From Nitrospira sp. UBA2082 (GTDB lineage Bacteria; Nitrospirota; Nitrospiria; Nitrospirales; Nitrospiraceae), in NCBI GenBank assembly GCA_002331335.1, contig DCZO01000014.1, forward strand, positions 361,556 through 425,555: a stretch of 64,000 nt of DNA, in the 5' to 3' direction. The first letter of the stretch is position 1. Each line of letters opens with the position of its first letter. Made by a program: the position numbers and the translations under genes. Of the stretch, positions 44,053-52,769 are shown piece after piece. A model generated the notes under the pieces. The model was not told the DNA's origin. It made no database searches and worked only from the letters and a program-made list of their open reading frames with translations.

Positions 44053-45243
44053 TCACGCCACAGCAAGGGTGTTCGTTCGTCGACCGTCGACACCAGCGCG
44101 TCGCGCAGCCAATCGCTCGAGCAGTCGATCAAATCGATGTTTCCAGGTATGGCACGCCACGGCACGCCGCTGGCCCGCCTGACGGATCTTTTCGGCTGCC
44201 TCTGGGTTGCGCGAATAGAAGCTGAGCTTATCGATCAACTCGGCCGGCTCCGACCACGTTTCTATTTCCGTACCCAGGTCGTAGTACTCCTGATGGTCCG
44301 GCGTCTCTTGCACCAGATAGAACCCTCCGGACATCGGAACCTCAAAATCTCTCAGGCGACACTGGAGTCTACCTGAGCGGACAATCGTCTCCTCGTGATG
44401 CCATCCCGTATCCGACAAACCCAGATTCACTTGGCTGGTCCGGAAAATTTCCGGCATTGCTTCGTCAGCGCACGGCCCCCTCAAATCAGCGCCGACAAGT
44501 GGCCCAATTCGGTGCCTCCTGGACAACTTTCTTCTTAAAGGCTCTGTGAGACTCGCAACTCCCTCCGCTTGCCAGCGGGGCCATCCGTAGAAACGGAGAT
44601 CGTGGGCGAGTTTGTGCAAATCCCAATCGAACTTGTAGTCGGCATCATCAGTTCCCTGCCAATTGCGTCCGTACACGACAGGCGTGAATCCATTCTGGAT
44701 GCAGGTGGCCAAGATCGCCCGGCGGTAAGGATTGAAGCTGCCGACGAACGAGACCCGCTGCTGGTATCCCTGCCGCGTCTGCGCAGAACAATAAAACTCA
44801 GGATTCGCGGCCATCGGCATCCAGTGAATATCCTGACAATAGGGCTTGAGATGCTCCGTATTAGCCGTTTGCGCCACGGCCATCACGTCAAAATAGGGCG
44901 CGGTCTTGATGACCCGATACCATTGGAACACCATGTCGACGTGGTAATTCACCATGGTTGCGCCGAGATCACGCAAGCGCTTCGCGGTGTCGACCAGGAG
45001 GAAGTCGTCGTAGACCACGCAAAAGATCAGATCGAGACGACCGGCTTTTCGAAGACTGTCTGCGACGCGCAACAGTTCACGATTGAGTTCGTCCCGTGTC
45101 TGCCGCCACTCCGGAGACCCCAGCTGACCCATCCCACCAGGATAGTGGACAATGTGAAGGGTGTCGCAGTAATGCCGGCGAAGCGTCTGAAGAAGATTGA
45201 CCTCCATCCATCGATCTGGAGGGAGTACAGCCAAAACATGCAT
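44053..45243 (-). CDS. CgeB-like glycosyltransferase (3 of 3)
   Basis: 396 residues, first gene of the long leftward polysaccharide run. It opens MHVLAVLPPDRWMEVNLLQTL. The centre has RVSFVGSFNPYRRAILA and RTSQVNLGLSDTGWH. The donor domain carries CRLRDFEVPMSGGFYLVQETPDHQEYYDLG and a CHTWKHRFDRLLERL tail, as in the other two CgeB-like proteins. CRLRDFEVP is the equivalent of GRNFEIP in the 26022 protein. Function: transfer of an unknown sugar, inferred. Confidence 0.73.
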   Translation of the reverse strand: MHVLAVLPPDRWMEVNLLQTLRRHYCDTLHIVHYPGGMGQLGSPEWRQTRDELNRELLRVADSLRKAGRLDLIFCVVYDDFLLVDTAKRLRDLGATMVNYHVDMVFQWYRVIKTAPYFDVMAVAQTANTEHLKPYCQDIHWMPMAANPEFYCSAQTRQGYQQRVSFVGSFNPYRRAILATCIQNGFTPVVYGRNWQGTDDADYKFDWDLHKLAHDLRFYGWPRWQAEGVASLTEPLRRKLSRRHRIGPLVGADLRGPCADEAMPEIFRTSQVNLGLSDTGWHHEETIVRSGRLQCRLRDFEVPMSGGFYLVQETPDHQEYYDLGTEIETWSEPAELIDKLSFYSRNPEAAEKIRQAGQRRAVACHTWKHRFDRLLERLAARRAGVDGRRTNTLAVA

Positions 45244-45270
45244 GGCGGATCACAGCAATATGATTCGACG

Positions 45271-46035
45271 CTAGAACTCTCGCCGCTGAAATATCAGACA
45301 GGCGGCAAACAAGAGGAGTCCGGCATACAACACCCCATAGCCTGTGGCTAAGACTTGGGTTTCTATCGCAAGAGACACTCCACTAGCAGCCTGACCTTTG
45401 ATATTCAGGACTTCGAGATTGGGGCACATGTAGTACAGACCGGTCATTACGGCTTTGGCCACTTGTGAGGCACTCTTCTCGGCAATCACTTTGAGATCGC
45501 TGGTAAGGTGGCCCACGATATATAAGCCGATTGTCATACTTGCGCTGAGGGTGGCGGAGCTAAATGTCGAAAACAGCAAGGCAATGGCCATCACCACGAG
45601 CGACTCCACGAGGATCAGCTGTACAGCCTGGAATAAGGCCGCATGGATGGGAAAACCACTGAGCCAGATGGTAGCCAAGAACATCGCGAACATAATGACG
45701 ATGTTGACCGTCACGATCCCCGCCAACCCGATGTATCGTCCGAGTACAAACTGGATTCGTGTGATTGGACGCGCCAAGATGGTATAGATGGTTCTCCGCT
45801 CAATCTCTCGCGACACCAGCCCAACGCCGAGGAAGATGGCGATGATGACCGCCACAAGGTTGATTGCGGCAAGACCGAGGTCCTTGACGATGCGGGCCTG
45901 CTCGCCAATTGTTAACGTTCCCAGTAGGACGGAGGACCCTATCAGCAAGAGCGCAAAAAACACGAGGTTGTAGAGGATCTTGTCGCGGATTGTTTCACGA
46001 AACGTATTGTTTGCCACGGCCATCACGCTCTGCAT
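45271..46035 (-). CDS. ABC-2-type transporter permease
   Basis: 254 residues from ATG 46035 (another in-frame ATG at 46023). About six membrane segments; it begins AVANNTFRETIRDKILYNLVFFALLL, a typical NosY/ABC-2 opening, and has SREIERRTIYTILARPITR, the conserved coupling helix after the first segment. It pairs with the ATPase gene just upstream. The substrate is unknown; location between a ligase operon and the polysaccharide cluster suggests export of lipid or glycan. It is clearly distinct from the TagG-type Wzm at 37192. Confidence 0.8.
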   Translation of the reverse strand: MQSVMAVANNTFRETIRDKILYNLVFFALLLIGSSVLLGTLTIGEQARIVKDLGLAAINLVAVIIAIFLGVGLVSREIERRTIYTILARPITRIQFVLGRYIGLAGIVTVNIVIMFAMFLATIWLSGFPIHAALFQAVQLILVESLVVMAIALLFSTFSSATLSASMTIGLYIVGHLTSDLKVIAEKSASQVAKAVMTGLYYMCPNLEVLNIKGQAASGVSLAIETQVLATGYGVLYAGLLLFAACLIFQRREF

Positions 46036-46036
46036 C

Positions 46037-46969
46037 TCACCCTCGCTGCACGCTCTGCTCGACAAACACTTCTTCCAGGGAGCCCCTATGGGGGACCACC
46101 GAGACTAACCTTCCCTTGGCATTCCGGACCGCCGACAATACCTCTTCAAGCACCTCCTGGCCAGGAAGCATGATCAGACAACGGCTTCCCTTCTGGAGTA
46201 TGCGAAGTGCACATTGCTTGACGATGGGCACCTCATCACCCACCACTCCATCGCAGACCACCTCAATCGAATGAGCGCCTTGTTCCCCCACCAAGTCCTC
46301 CACACGCCCCTGAGAAAGCATCCGCCCCCGAGCGAGGATCCCGACGCTGTCACAGATCATCTCCACATCGGACAAGATATGCGTGCTAAAGAATACCGTC
46401 TTCCCTTGATCACGCAGGCTCAGAATTAAGTCCCGCACCTCTTTGCGTCCCATCGGGTCGAGCCCGGACATCGGCTCATCGAGAATAATGAGCTCGGGAT
46501 CATGGACCATGGCCTGAGCTAGACCAATCCGTTGCAACATGCCCTTGGAAAACTTGCGCAATTGACGATGGCGGGCTTCATCCAGTCCCACGCGTTTCAA
46601 AAGCTCAGGCACACGTGAACGGATGGATCCAGCGGACAACTTGGCGAGTTTCCCATAGAACGTCAGAAACTCCTCGGCCGTCAGGTAGTCATAAAAGTAG
46701 GGAGATTCCGGAAGATAGCCGATACGGGCATGCGCATCGACCTCACCTGCAGGCGCCCCCAGCAGCTCAACCTTTCCGCTTGTCGCCCTCAAGAGACCGA
46801 GCAGAATCTTCATCGTCGTGGTCTTACCCGCACCGTTATGCCCGAGAAACCCAAAAATCTCGCCTTGCCTCACCCTCAGGGAGACATCGGTCAGCACGGT
46901 GGATGCCTTCTGCCACGGCCACATCGGCGTGAAGGTTTTTGTGAGGTGTTCAATGACGATGGCGTCCAT
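46037..46969 (-). CDS. ABC transporter ATPase (NosF/CcmA-like)
   Basis: 310 residues. Walker A is GHNGAGKTT (43-51), the signature is FSKGMLQRIGLAQAMVHD, Walker B is LIILDEPMSGLDP, and the H-loop is FFSTHILSDVE. The C-terminal 80 residues form the accessory domain typical of ABC-2 importers/exporters of the NosF type. No sugar-binding-type tail is present, unlike Wzt. It is encoded one base before the permease start, so the two form one transporter. Confidence 0.87.
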   Translation of the reverse strand: MDAIVIEHLTKTFTPMWPWQKASTVLTDVSLRVRQGEIFGFLGHNGAGKTTTMKILLGLLRATSGKVELLGAPAGEVDAHARIGYLPESPYFYDYLTAEEFLTFYGKLAKLSAGSIRSRVPELLKRVGLDEARHRQLRKFSKGMLQRIGLAQAMVHDPELIILDEPMSGLDPMGRKEVRDLILSLRDQGKTVFFSTHILSDVEMICDSVGILARGRMLSQGRVEDLVGEQGAHSIEVVCDGVVGDEVPIVKQCALRILQKGSRCLIMLPGQEVLEEVLSAVRNAKGRLVSVVPHRGSLEEVFVEQSVQRG

Positions 46970-47007
46970 GTGAGACCCCGATCAATACGTTCTAAACATC
47001 TGGAGAC

Positions 47008-47904
47008 CTATTGATATTGGCCTCGTTTCCGCATCGTTAGTTGTAACCGGCCCTGGACTTCGCTGCTCCGTACCGCCCCGCTTCCCGCATCATAGATATA
47101 CTGCCCCCCGAACGGCTCCTGCGGCAGCTCACGCAGCAACCCCCTCTGCACCAACTCCTCGAGCCGAGCCGGTCGTTCCGAATACTGAGCCTGAAACTGG
47201 CTAATCGCCTGCTCCAGCAGATACAGATCGCGCTCGACGATGGCTTCCCGCAGACGCTGCTCCAATACCTTTCGGACGCTCTCGTCTGTCGTGTCTTCAT
47301 ACACCTTGGCCAATAGCTCTACGGCCTGGTGGGGAGAGTGCGCAGACACCAGCATTCTTGCGGCCAGTCTCGAAATAACATCCGGCGCCCCCGGCAAGCG
47401 CGCGGCCGCTGCCATGGCCTCAGCGGCCTTCCGGTTATCCCCGAATTCGAAGTAATAGTTGAACCCCAGCAAAAACAGCAGTCGCCACTCCTGTGGATTA
47501 TGATGAATCCCCTTCTCCAGCAGCCGATTACTTGCTTCCGGCATGACGACAAGAGTGCACAAGGCATGCGCTCCTGCCTCATAGGCCCGAACAAACTTGG
47601 GATCGAGTGTCGTCACCACATCCAATGCCCGATAGATCCATTGACCGGCCTCCTGAGAGACTCTCCGTTCTCCCATTGCCTGAATGACTTGAAGCCAGAG
47701 GATATCGGAGGCCACCTCACGATACCCGAGCACCGCCCTTCTCAGAACATCCCCGTCCGGCAGGTAACTGAAATGTTGTGACCGTTGAACGGTGGCTCGT
47801 GCTTCTTCCAAATACACTTCGGTTACAGCGATGCCTGCACATATGCACGCCGCCCACGCCACAGGCATGAGAGTTCTTGATGGCATTACCATGAGAGTAC
47901 TCAA
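47008..47904 (-). CDS. TPR-like membrane-anchored or secreted protein, unknown function
   Basis: 298 residues. One N-terminal hydrophobic segment (PVAWAACICAGIAVTEVYL) is a signal peptide or anchor. The body is helical with alternating TPR-like pairs (AYEAGAHALCTLVVMPEASNRLLEKGI, YYFEFGDNRKAAEAMAAAARLPG). The C-terminal segment QEPFGGQYIYDAGSGAVRSS looks like a short beta-cap seen at the end of similar proteins in operons with ABC exporters and O-antigen ligases. I do not know the function. It lies 13 bases after the ligase-like gene stop. Confidence 0.5.
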   Translation of the reverse strand: MSTLMVMPSRTLMPVAWAACICAGIAVTEVYLEEARATVQRSQHFSYLPDGDVLRRAVLGYREVASDILWLQVIQAMGERRVSQEAGQWIYRALDVVTTLDPKFVRAYEAGAHALCTLVVMPEASNRLLEKGIHHNPQEWRLLFLLGFNYYFEFGDNRKAAEAMAAAARLPGAPDVISRLAARMLVSAHSPHQAVELLAKVYEDTTDESVRKVLEQRLREAIVERDLYLLEQAISQFQAQYSERPARLEELVQRGLLRELPQEPFGGQYIYDAGSGAVRSSEVQGRLQLTMRKRGQYQ

Positions 47905-47916
47905 CGCCTCCCGCCA

Positions 47917-49863
47917 CTAGGAATTCGGCGGTGCCATCCCCAAGAATTGCTGCTCGGTCGGCGTCAATGTCCACCCTTGGTATCTGGACCGGATTGCGCG
48001 GATGGCCCTCACATGGGCATCCGCGACTTCTGCTTGCCCAGCTTCCTTCGCCAGATCCGCGAGGACCACCCTCGCAGGGACAAAATTAGGTTCATACCTG
48101 ATCGCCTGTTCGAGCAATTGCCGAGTCCGCACGTGATCTCCTTGCCCTCGAAGAAGTATTCCCAATTCAAAGTATCCGAAGGGAGAAAAAGGGTCCACAG
48201 TTATTGCTTTTTCTAATGCCTGTTCCGCTTGGGCCAGTAAGACCTCTCGGTGGGGAGCCGCGATTCGTTGCTCGGCCATGAGCGCATAGATGGTGCCAAG
48301 CCGGTAGGGCATACGGCCGTCGAGAGCGTTGAACGACATCCCCACTTCAATCTCTTCTGCAGCCAGCCGAAGCCATTCAGGATCACCGGACAGTCTGAAC
48401 TGCTGAACATAGAAACGCGCCAGTCCGTCACGCACAGGAGTGGATGCAGGATCCACGAGCGAGGCATATCGATACCATTGGATCGCGCCAAGGTTGTCAT
48501 GACCTGTCACGGCTTTGTTCCCATATTCGACCATGAACCAGGCTGCGGCAGGCCGAATGACAAGGATGGCCAACGCCGCAACCACGACACCAGCGAGCAC
48601 GACTCTGGTCGGGTGATATGGCAAACGGAGGCGCCATTCTCTGCTTCCCGGATGGCCGACATGGTTTCTCTGAGCAAGGACTAAGCCACCCATCAAAATC
48701 AGGAGGAGGACTAGGGCCGGCTCGTGAAAAACGGAATCCACTGCCGCATGGGTCAAAATAGCCAAGACCCCGGCGCAGAGACCGACCATGATGCCCCGGT
48801 TCTGCCGAGCGAGCGTCCCTTTCATCGCCCTCTTAGCTTCAGATACCCAGACTCCGATACCAATCAGAAACAGCACCAGCCCTGCTACGCCCAACTCCGC
48901 CGCCAATTGCAAATACTCATTGTGAGCCGTCTCTGCCCGCTTCCCATAACGAATAACGGCGCCCTCAATGGGAAAACGATATTGGAACGAGGCATATTTA
49001 TAGGCTCCGAGCCCCAGTCCCATGGGATGATCTATCACCCGATCCATCGCCCCCTTCCAAATCTCCACCCTGGAGTACGCATACGGGTCGTAGATTGAAA
49101 CAGCCTTGATGCGGTCCTTTAAAGGATTGGGGACGATGATCCCGCTCACCACCACGATGACAAGAACGATCAATGCCACCTTCCCAAACCGGGCTACTCC
49201 CACAAACGTCACGGCAAGAAGAAAGGCCGCGGTTGCTCCCCTGGATTGCGCCAATAGGACGGCCGTGCCGGATATGATCGCAATAAGGGCCAAGAGCAGC
49301 TTCTCCTTCCTGCTCCACTCCATGCCGGTAAGGAGCACGCTCAGGGCCAGCACCGCGGTCACAGCCTCATACGTAGCAAAGAAATTTGGGTTGAAGAATG
49401 TCCCTTTGGCTCTGGCTTCGCCGCTCCAACAATACTGGAGGATTCCCGTTCCTCCCTCGAACACACCCATGGCCAGGATGAGCCAGAACAAACCTCGCAC
49501 CCGCTTCTCGGAATCCGCTGCCTGTAGCACGATGCCAAAGAACACAACGTACAGGAGGATACTCAGGCACCATTGCAGGCTCACGTTTGTATTGGTGGAC
49601 CAGAAGAGCGAAAGCCAAGCCAGCCCAGAAAAGGCTGCCACAGGCCACCACAGCGAGGTTTGAGGGATCGAGAGCGCGGAGTCTCGGATTCCGTGGACAA
49701 GCCAGACGCCCAGTACAGCCAAGAGCACCAGACGTATGATCAGTACGGGCAGCTGTGTCGTTCCCCCCTCGATCAATGGCACAAAGATCGTCAGGGCACC
49801 AATGATGAGCCAGGTTCCGTTCAGAGCATAGGAAGGGGTTCTGTCAACGGCGGAATCGCTCAT
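47917..49863 (-). CDS. O-antigen ligase/polymerase-like membrane protein with TPR tail
   Basis: 648 residues. The first roughly 430 form about 12 membrane segments with the WaaL/Wzy_C signature in the large periplasmic loop: RAETAHNEYLQLAAELGVAG, preceded by GLGLGAYKYASFQYRFP. These families either polymerise lipid-linked repeats or ligate them to an acceptor. The last 200 residues are TPR-like (WYRYASLVDPASTPVRDGLARFY, ALEKAITVDPFSPFGYFELGILLRG) and would be periplasmic if the last segment crosses outward. GGCGGTAGC directly before the ATG is an ops-like string and may double as ribosome-site context. Confidence 0.72.
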   Translation of the reverse strand: MSDSAVDRTPSYALNGTWLIIGALTIFVPLIEGGTTQLPVLIIRLVLLAVLGVWLVHGIRDSALSIPQTSLWWPVAAFSGLAWLSLFWSTNTNVSLQWCLSILLYVVFFGIVLQAADSEKRVRGLFWLILAMGVFEGGTGILQYCWSGEARAKGTFFNPNFFATYEAVTAVLALSVLLTGMEWSRKEKLLLALIAIISGTAVLLAQSRGATAAFLLAVTFVGVARFGKVALIVLVIVVVSGIIVPNPLKDRIKAVSIYDPYAYSRVEIWKGAMDRVIDHPMGLGLGAYKYASFQYRFPIEGAVIRYGKRAETAHNEYLQLAAELGVAGLVLFLIGIGVWVSEAKRAMKGTLARQNRGIMVGLCAGVLAILTHAAVDSVFHEPALVLLLILMGGLVLAQRNHVGHPGSREWRLRLPYHPTRVVLAGVVVAALAILVIRPAAAWFMVEYGNKAVTGHDNLGAIQWYRYASLVDPASTPVRDGLARFYVQQFRLSGDPEWLRLAAEEIEVGMSFNALDGRMPYRLGTIYALMAEQRIAAPHREVLLAQAEQALEKAITVDPFSPFGYFELGILLRGQGDHVRTRQLLEQAIRYEPNFVPARVVLADLAKEAGQAEVADAHVRAIRAIRSRYQGWTLTPTEQQFLGMAPPNS

Positions 49864-49872
49864 GCTACCGCC
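49864..49872 (-). promoter_or_regulatory. ops-like element GGCGGTAGC before the ligase gene
   Basis: On the coding strand GGCGGTAGC abuts the ATG. It matches the first nine bases of the ops pause element (GGCGGTAGCGTG-type) that recruits RfaH/NusG-paralog antiterminators to long polysaccharide operons. Real ops sites usually lie further upstream in the leader, and no RfaH gene is visible here, so this is tentative. Confidence 0.3.
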
Positions 49873-49950
49873 TGCTTATGAATTGAGCAACATGAGGACC
49901 ATCAGGCACTGCAGAAGTGCACCACGACTGTTGACCCTTGCGGAGTGTAC

Positions 49951-49985
49951 AAAAATAGAGAAGGGGATCGGCCTTGCCGATCCCC
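49951..49985 (-). terminator. Rho-independent terminator of the pilin gene
   Basis: On the minus strand GGGGATCGGC-AAG-GCCGATCCCC (stem 49963-49985, 10 pairs) is followed by TTCTCTATTTTTG. It lies 22-57 bases beyond the pilin stop and ends its transcript before the ligase operon. Confidence 0.88.
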
Positions 49986-50007
49986 CTCCCCAACCGTCTA
50001 CCCGAGA

Positions 50008-50517
50008 TCAGGAACCGACGTCGTTCTGGCTATTGTTCAGCATGCGCTGATCATTGATTTGCCAGTGGTCGCAGGTGTTGTCCGAGTCGACGTTTCCGTT
50101 GGCCGCTGCCGTAAACCCGGCAGGTACCGTCGCAGTGGACGTGCTTGCGCCGACCACCCACCCGGTGCTTGGAGCAGTGTTACAAGAGGTCGGTGCCGTA
50201 AAGTTCGTGGGAAGGGTAAAGGCCGTCGCCGTGCTGGCACCGACCGGATAGAAGTAAGTAAAGCGGGGCTGTCCGCTCGGCGACCACCCGATTTGGGAGA
50301 GACCGGTAACAACATAAGTCGGTGTCGGTTGTTCAGCCGCGTAAGCCGTCGCCGATGTGAAAATGGCGGCGAGGTTCACCTTGGCTTCCGACTGTCTCGA
50401 CTTCGCCTGATAGGCGATGAAGTTCGGAATGGCGATGGCCGCCAGGATACCGATGATCGCCACGACGATCATCAATTCGATGAGGGTGAAACCCTCTTGT
50501 TTACGAAACGCTTTCAT
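50008..50517 (-). CDS. pilA: Type IV pilin (major or minor PilA-like)
   Basis: 169 residues from ATG 50517, with AGGAGG 8 bases upstream. Class IVa leader KAFRKQEG, cut after Gly9; the mature protein begins [28 protein letters not shown], with the conserved Glu at mature position 5 (E14). The beta domain is Ser/Thr/Ala-rich with two Cys (TSC, NTC) that could form the disulfide loop. This length and the single-gene unit with its own terminator suggest a major pilin. PilT-type motors lie 11 kb away in the same window. A prepilin peptidase and assembly genes are not visible. Confidence 0.9.
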   Translation of the reverse strand: MKAFRKQEGFTLIELMIVVAIIGILAAIAIPNFIAYQAKSRQSEAKVNLAAIFTSATAYAAEQPTPTYVVTGLSQIGWSPSGQPRFTYFYPVGASTATAFTLPTNFTAPTSCNTAPSTGWVVGASTSTATVPAGFTAAANGNVDSDNTCDHWQINDQRMLNNSQNDVGS

Positions 50518-50875
50518 TGTGATGCCTCCTTGTTGATGGTTCACTGACGGCCCAGTTACATAACCTGCGGCGCCTTTGTTGCCGCCTACCGTGTCCTCTA
50601 GCAGGTTTGGTGCCGGTCAATGCCCATGCTCAACTCCAACAAGAATCCTTTTATAAACGACGTGTTGTGAAAAATCAGTGGGAACGGCAGCCGGGATGTA
50701 TGCCTTCTCCTCTTCCCTAATCTGCTCAGAAGCGCCGTGAATTGGCACTCCTCCCAAGTTCCCCGCACATCTGGGAACAAGGAAGCGGTTCAACCAGGCT
50801 GATGATTAGATGACAAGTTGCACAATGTCGGCACGAGGGATCATGCAAACATGTGGCGATGGGAGAGTAAGACGG
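50518..50875. other. Leader and promoter region of the pilin gene
   Basis: 358 bases without a gene. It holds the pilin promoter candidate at 50600-50615 and, further upstream, an AT-rich stretch around 50645-50685 (TTTTTCACAACACGTCGTTTATAAAAGG on the coding strand, split by GC) of the type that binds IHF or activators. No terminator for the upstream TPR lipoprotein gene was found here. Confidence 0.45.
50600..50615 (-). promoter_or_regulatory. Candidate sigma-54 promoter of the pilin gene
   Basis: On the minus strand CGGCACC-AAAC-CTGCTA keeps GG and GC exactly 12 bases apart, as required at -24/-12 (consensus TGGCACG-N4-TTGCW), with GGCAC and TGCT matching. Transcription would begin near 50589, some 70 bases before the ATG. 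Pilin genes are sigma-54-dependent in several bacteria. Confidence 0.42.
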
Positions 50876-52711
50876 CTATGGAATGACCTGCTGAGTCTGT
50901 ATCTTCCCTGATACACGCCGCTTGGCTTGTTGGATACGGTCTTCCTGGGCAGGGTCGCCCATGCCCTGTTCACGAAATCGCTGGAGGAGTTTTTCGTTGG
51001 AGGGATCGAGCTCAAGAGAGTGGAGCCACGCTTCTCTGGCATCAGAGAGGTTCTGTTGTTTCACATAGATCTCGCCCAGGTGCTCGTAGATAACCGGATC
51101 GTCACCGACGAGTGCGACCGCCCGCTTGATCTCCGTCAATGCTTCGGCCAAGTACCCCGACTTGTAGAAAGCCCAGCCCAGGCTATCGACGTAATACCCG
51201 TTCTCCGGTTTGAGGGCCACGGCCCGTCTGGTGAGCGATAGGGCTTGGTCGATCTTAATGCCCCGTTCAGCGTAACTGTAGCCGAGATAGTTGAGTGCGT
51301 CGGCATGGTGGGGATCCAAAGAAAGGGCCGTTTCCATGGCACGCACAACATCGTCAAAGCGATTCAATTTGTCGTACGCCGTGCCGAGATTGAAATGCAG
51401 ATCGGCACTCTTCGGATTGTGGCGAACACCTTCTTCAAATGCGGACGAGGCTTTTTCGAACTGCTCGCTCTGCAAGTACGCGAGTCCCAGGACAATGTGC
51501 GGCTCCGGCTGCTTTGGCGCAAGCCGCGTTGCTTCGCTGAGGTGCGCGATGGCTTCGGAGAATTGTTTCTGGCGGTACTGGAGCACGCCCAAATGGATGT
51601 GGCTATCGGTGAAAGTCGGGTCCTGCTTAATGTTAAATTGATAGGTCTCGACAGCCTTCGCAACCTCTTTGGTCTCTTCATAGAGATAACCCAGATAATC
51701 ACGCACCTTGAGCTCACCCGGCCTGACCTTCAAGATCGCCGTGAGCCGATCGATGGCTTTCGAAAATTCCTTTTTTTCTCCAAAAATCAGCGCGATTCTC
51801 AGCTGGGCGTCCAGGTCCGTCGGATCGTCCTCCAGTATTTTTTCCAGTTCAGCGAGCCCGCCCGCATAGTCCTTTGTTGCGACATAGAGCTGGATGAGAT
51901 GCTGCCGAATATCCTTGTTTCGCGGATTGACCTGGTACAGATACTTTTGCAGGACGGCGATGGCCTTACCTTTCTCTTGGCGAGATTCATAGAGAGACGC
52001 TTGAGCCAGATACGCCGGCTCGAAAGACGGGTTCACCGCCATAGCCCGATCAAAACTGGACATGGCTTGCTCGGCGTTTCCCGCTTCAAGGGAGATACGC
52101 CCCAAATAATACAGGCCGATCGGAGAGTCCGGCGCGTATTTCAATCCCTGTTTGACCGTCTGTTCGGCCTCCGCAGTCCGTTTCTGATTGAGGAGAATAA
52201 TCCCTTTAGGGAAATAGGTTTCGCCCCGATCGGGAGCACGGTCAATTGCTTTATCCAGGAGCCGAAGCGCACGGTCCGGCTTGCCGGCACCAACCAAAAT
52301 ACCGGCCATTTGCGTCAGCAGTTGTGCATCTTGCCCGCTTCCCTCTCCCACCTCCTCCGCAACCTGCGCGGCTTGGAGAAGATCACCCAGCCCAAAATAA
52401 ATCCCGGCCATCCGAGCCTTTACTTCGCGCGACGAGGGGTCGGCTCTGAGTGCAGCCCGATATTCCCGCAGCGCTCTGTCACTATCCTGCGCAAGTTCCG
52501 CTTGGTACCCGAGCATAAAATGGTACGTCGCAGCGGAATCCGGAGGGGGGGCCGCCGACTGTTTTACAGCCGTGGGCGAAGCGAGAACTGCCTCCCGCGA
52601 ATTTGGTGCCGTTGCACAGGCCACGAGAACACACGGAAGCACTCCCCAGAAGAGGTGCTTCACGAGTTTAGAATTCCAGCTGGACTTGGTTGCTTGATCG
52701 CGCACAGGCAT
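50876..52711 (-). CDS. TPR-repeat lipoprotein
   Basis: 611 residues. A type II signal with lipobox LVAC puts lipidated Cys at residue 32. Then at least twelve TPR units run to about residue 580, for example SPIGLYYLGRISLEAGNAEQAMSSF and DALNYLGYSYAERGIKIDQAL. TPR arrays are protein-docking scaffolds; outer-membrane TPR lipoproteins assist pilus secretin assembly (PilF/PilW-like) or exopolysaccharide export (PelB/AlgK-like). It is far longer than PilF (about 250 residues), so the export-scaffold idea is at least as good. A good leftward promoter lies upstream. Confidence 0.7.
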   Translation of the reverse strand: MPVRDQATKSSWNSKLVKHLFWGVLPCVLVACATAPNSREAVLASPTAVKQSAAPPPDSAATYHFMLGYQAELAQDSDRALREYRAALRADPSSREVKARMAGIYFGLGDLLQAAQVAEEVGEGSGQDAQLLTQMAGILVGAGKPDRALRLLDKAIDRAPDRGETYFPKGIILLNQKRTAEAEQTVKQGLKYAPDSPIGLYYLGRISLEAGNAEQAMSSFDRAMAVNPSFEPAYLAQASLYESRQEKGKAIAVLQKYLYQVNPRNKDIRQHLIQLYVATKDYAGGLAELEKILEDDPTDLDAQLRIALIFGEKKEFSKAIDRLTAILKVRPGELKVRDYLGYLYEETKEVAKAVETYQFNIKQDPTFTDSHIHLGVLQYRQKQFSEAIAHLSEATRLAPKQPEPHIVLGLAYLQSEQFEKASSAFEEGVRHNPKSADLHFNLGTAYDKLNRFDDVVRAMETALSLDPHHADALNYLGYSYAERGIKIDQALSLTRRAVALKPENGYYVDSLGWAFYKSGYLAEALTEIKRAVALVGDDPVIYEHLGEIYVKQQNLSDAREAWLHSLELDPSNEKLLQRFREQGMGDPAQEDRIQQAKRRVSGKIQTQQVIP

Positions 52712-52769
52712 TCATCTTTTGAGCAGAAACGCGTGATTGGAACCATCGACTGACTATGTGTACGGAGAA

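Noticed and set aside
51245..52753. Long plus-strand open frame (about 500 codons) opposite the TPR lipoprotein gene
   Set aside because: The minus-strand frame has a lipobox and clear TPR units; the plus-strand protein shows no domain and arises from the codon bias of the true gene.
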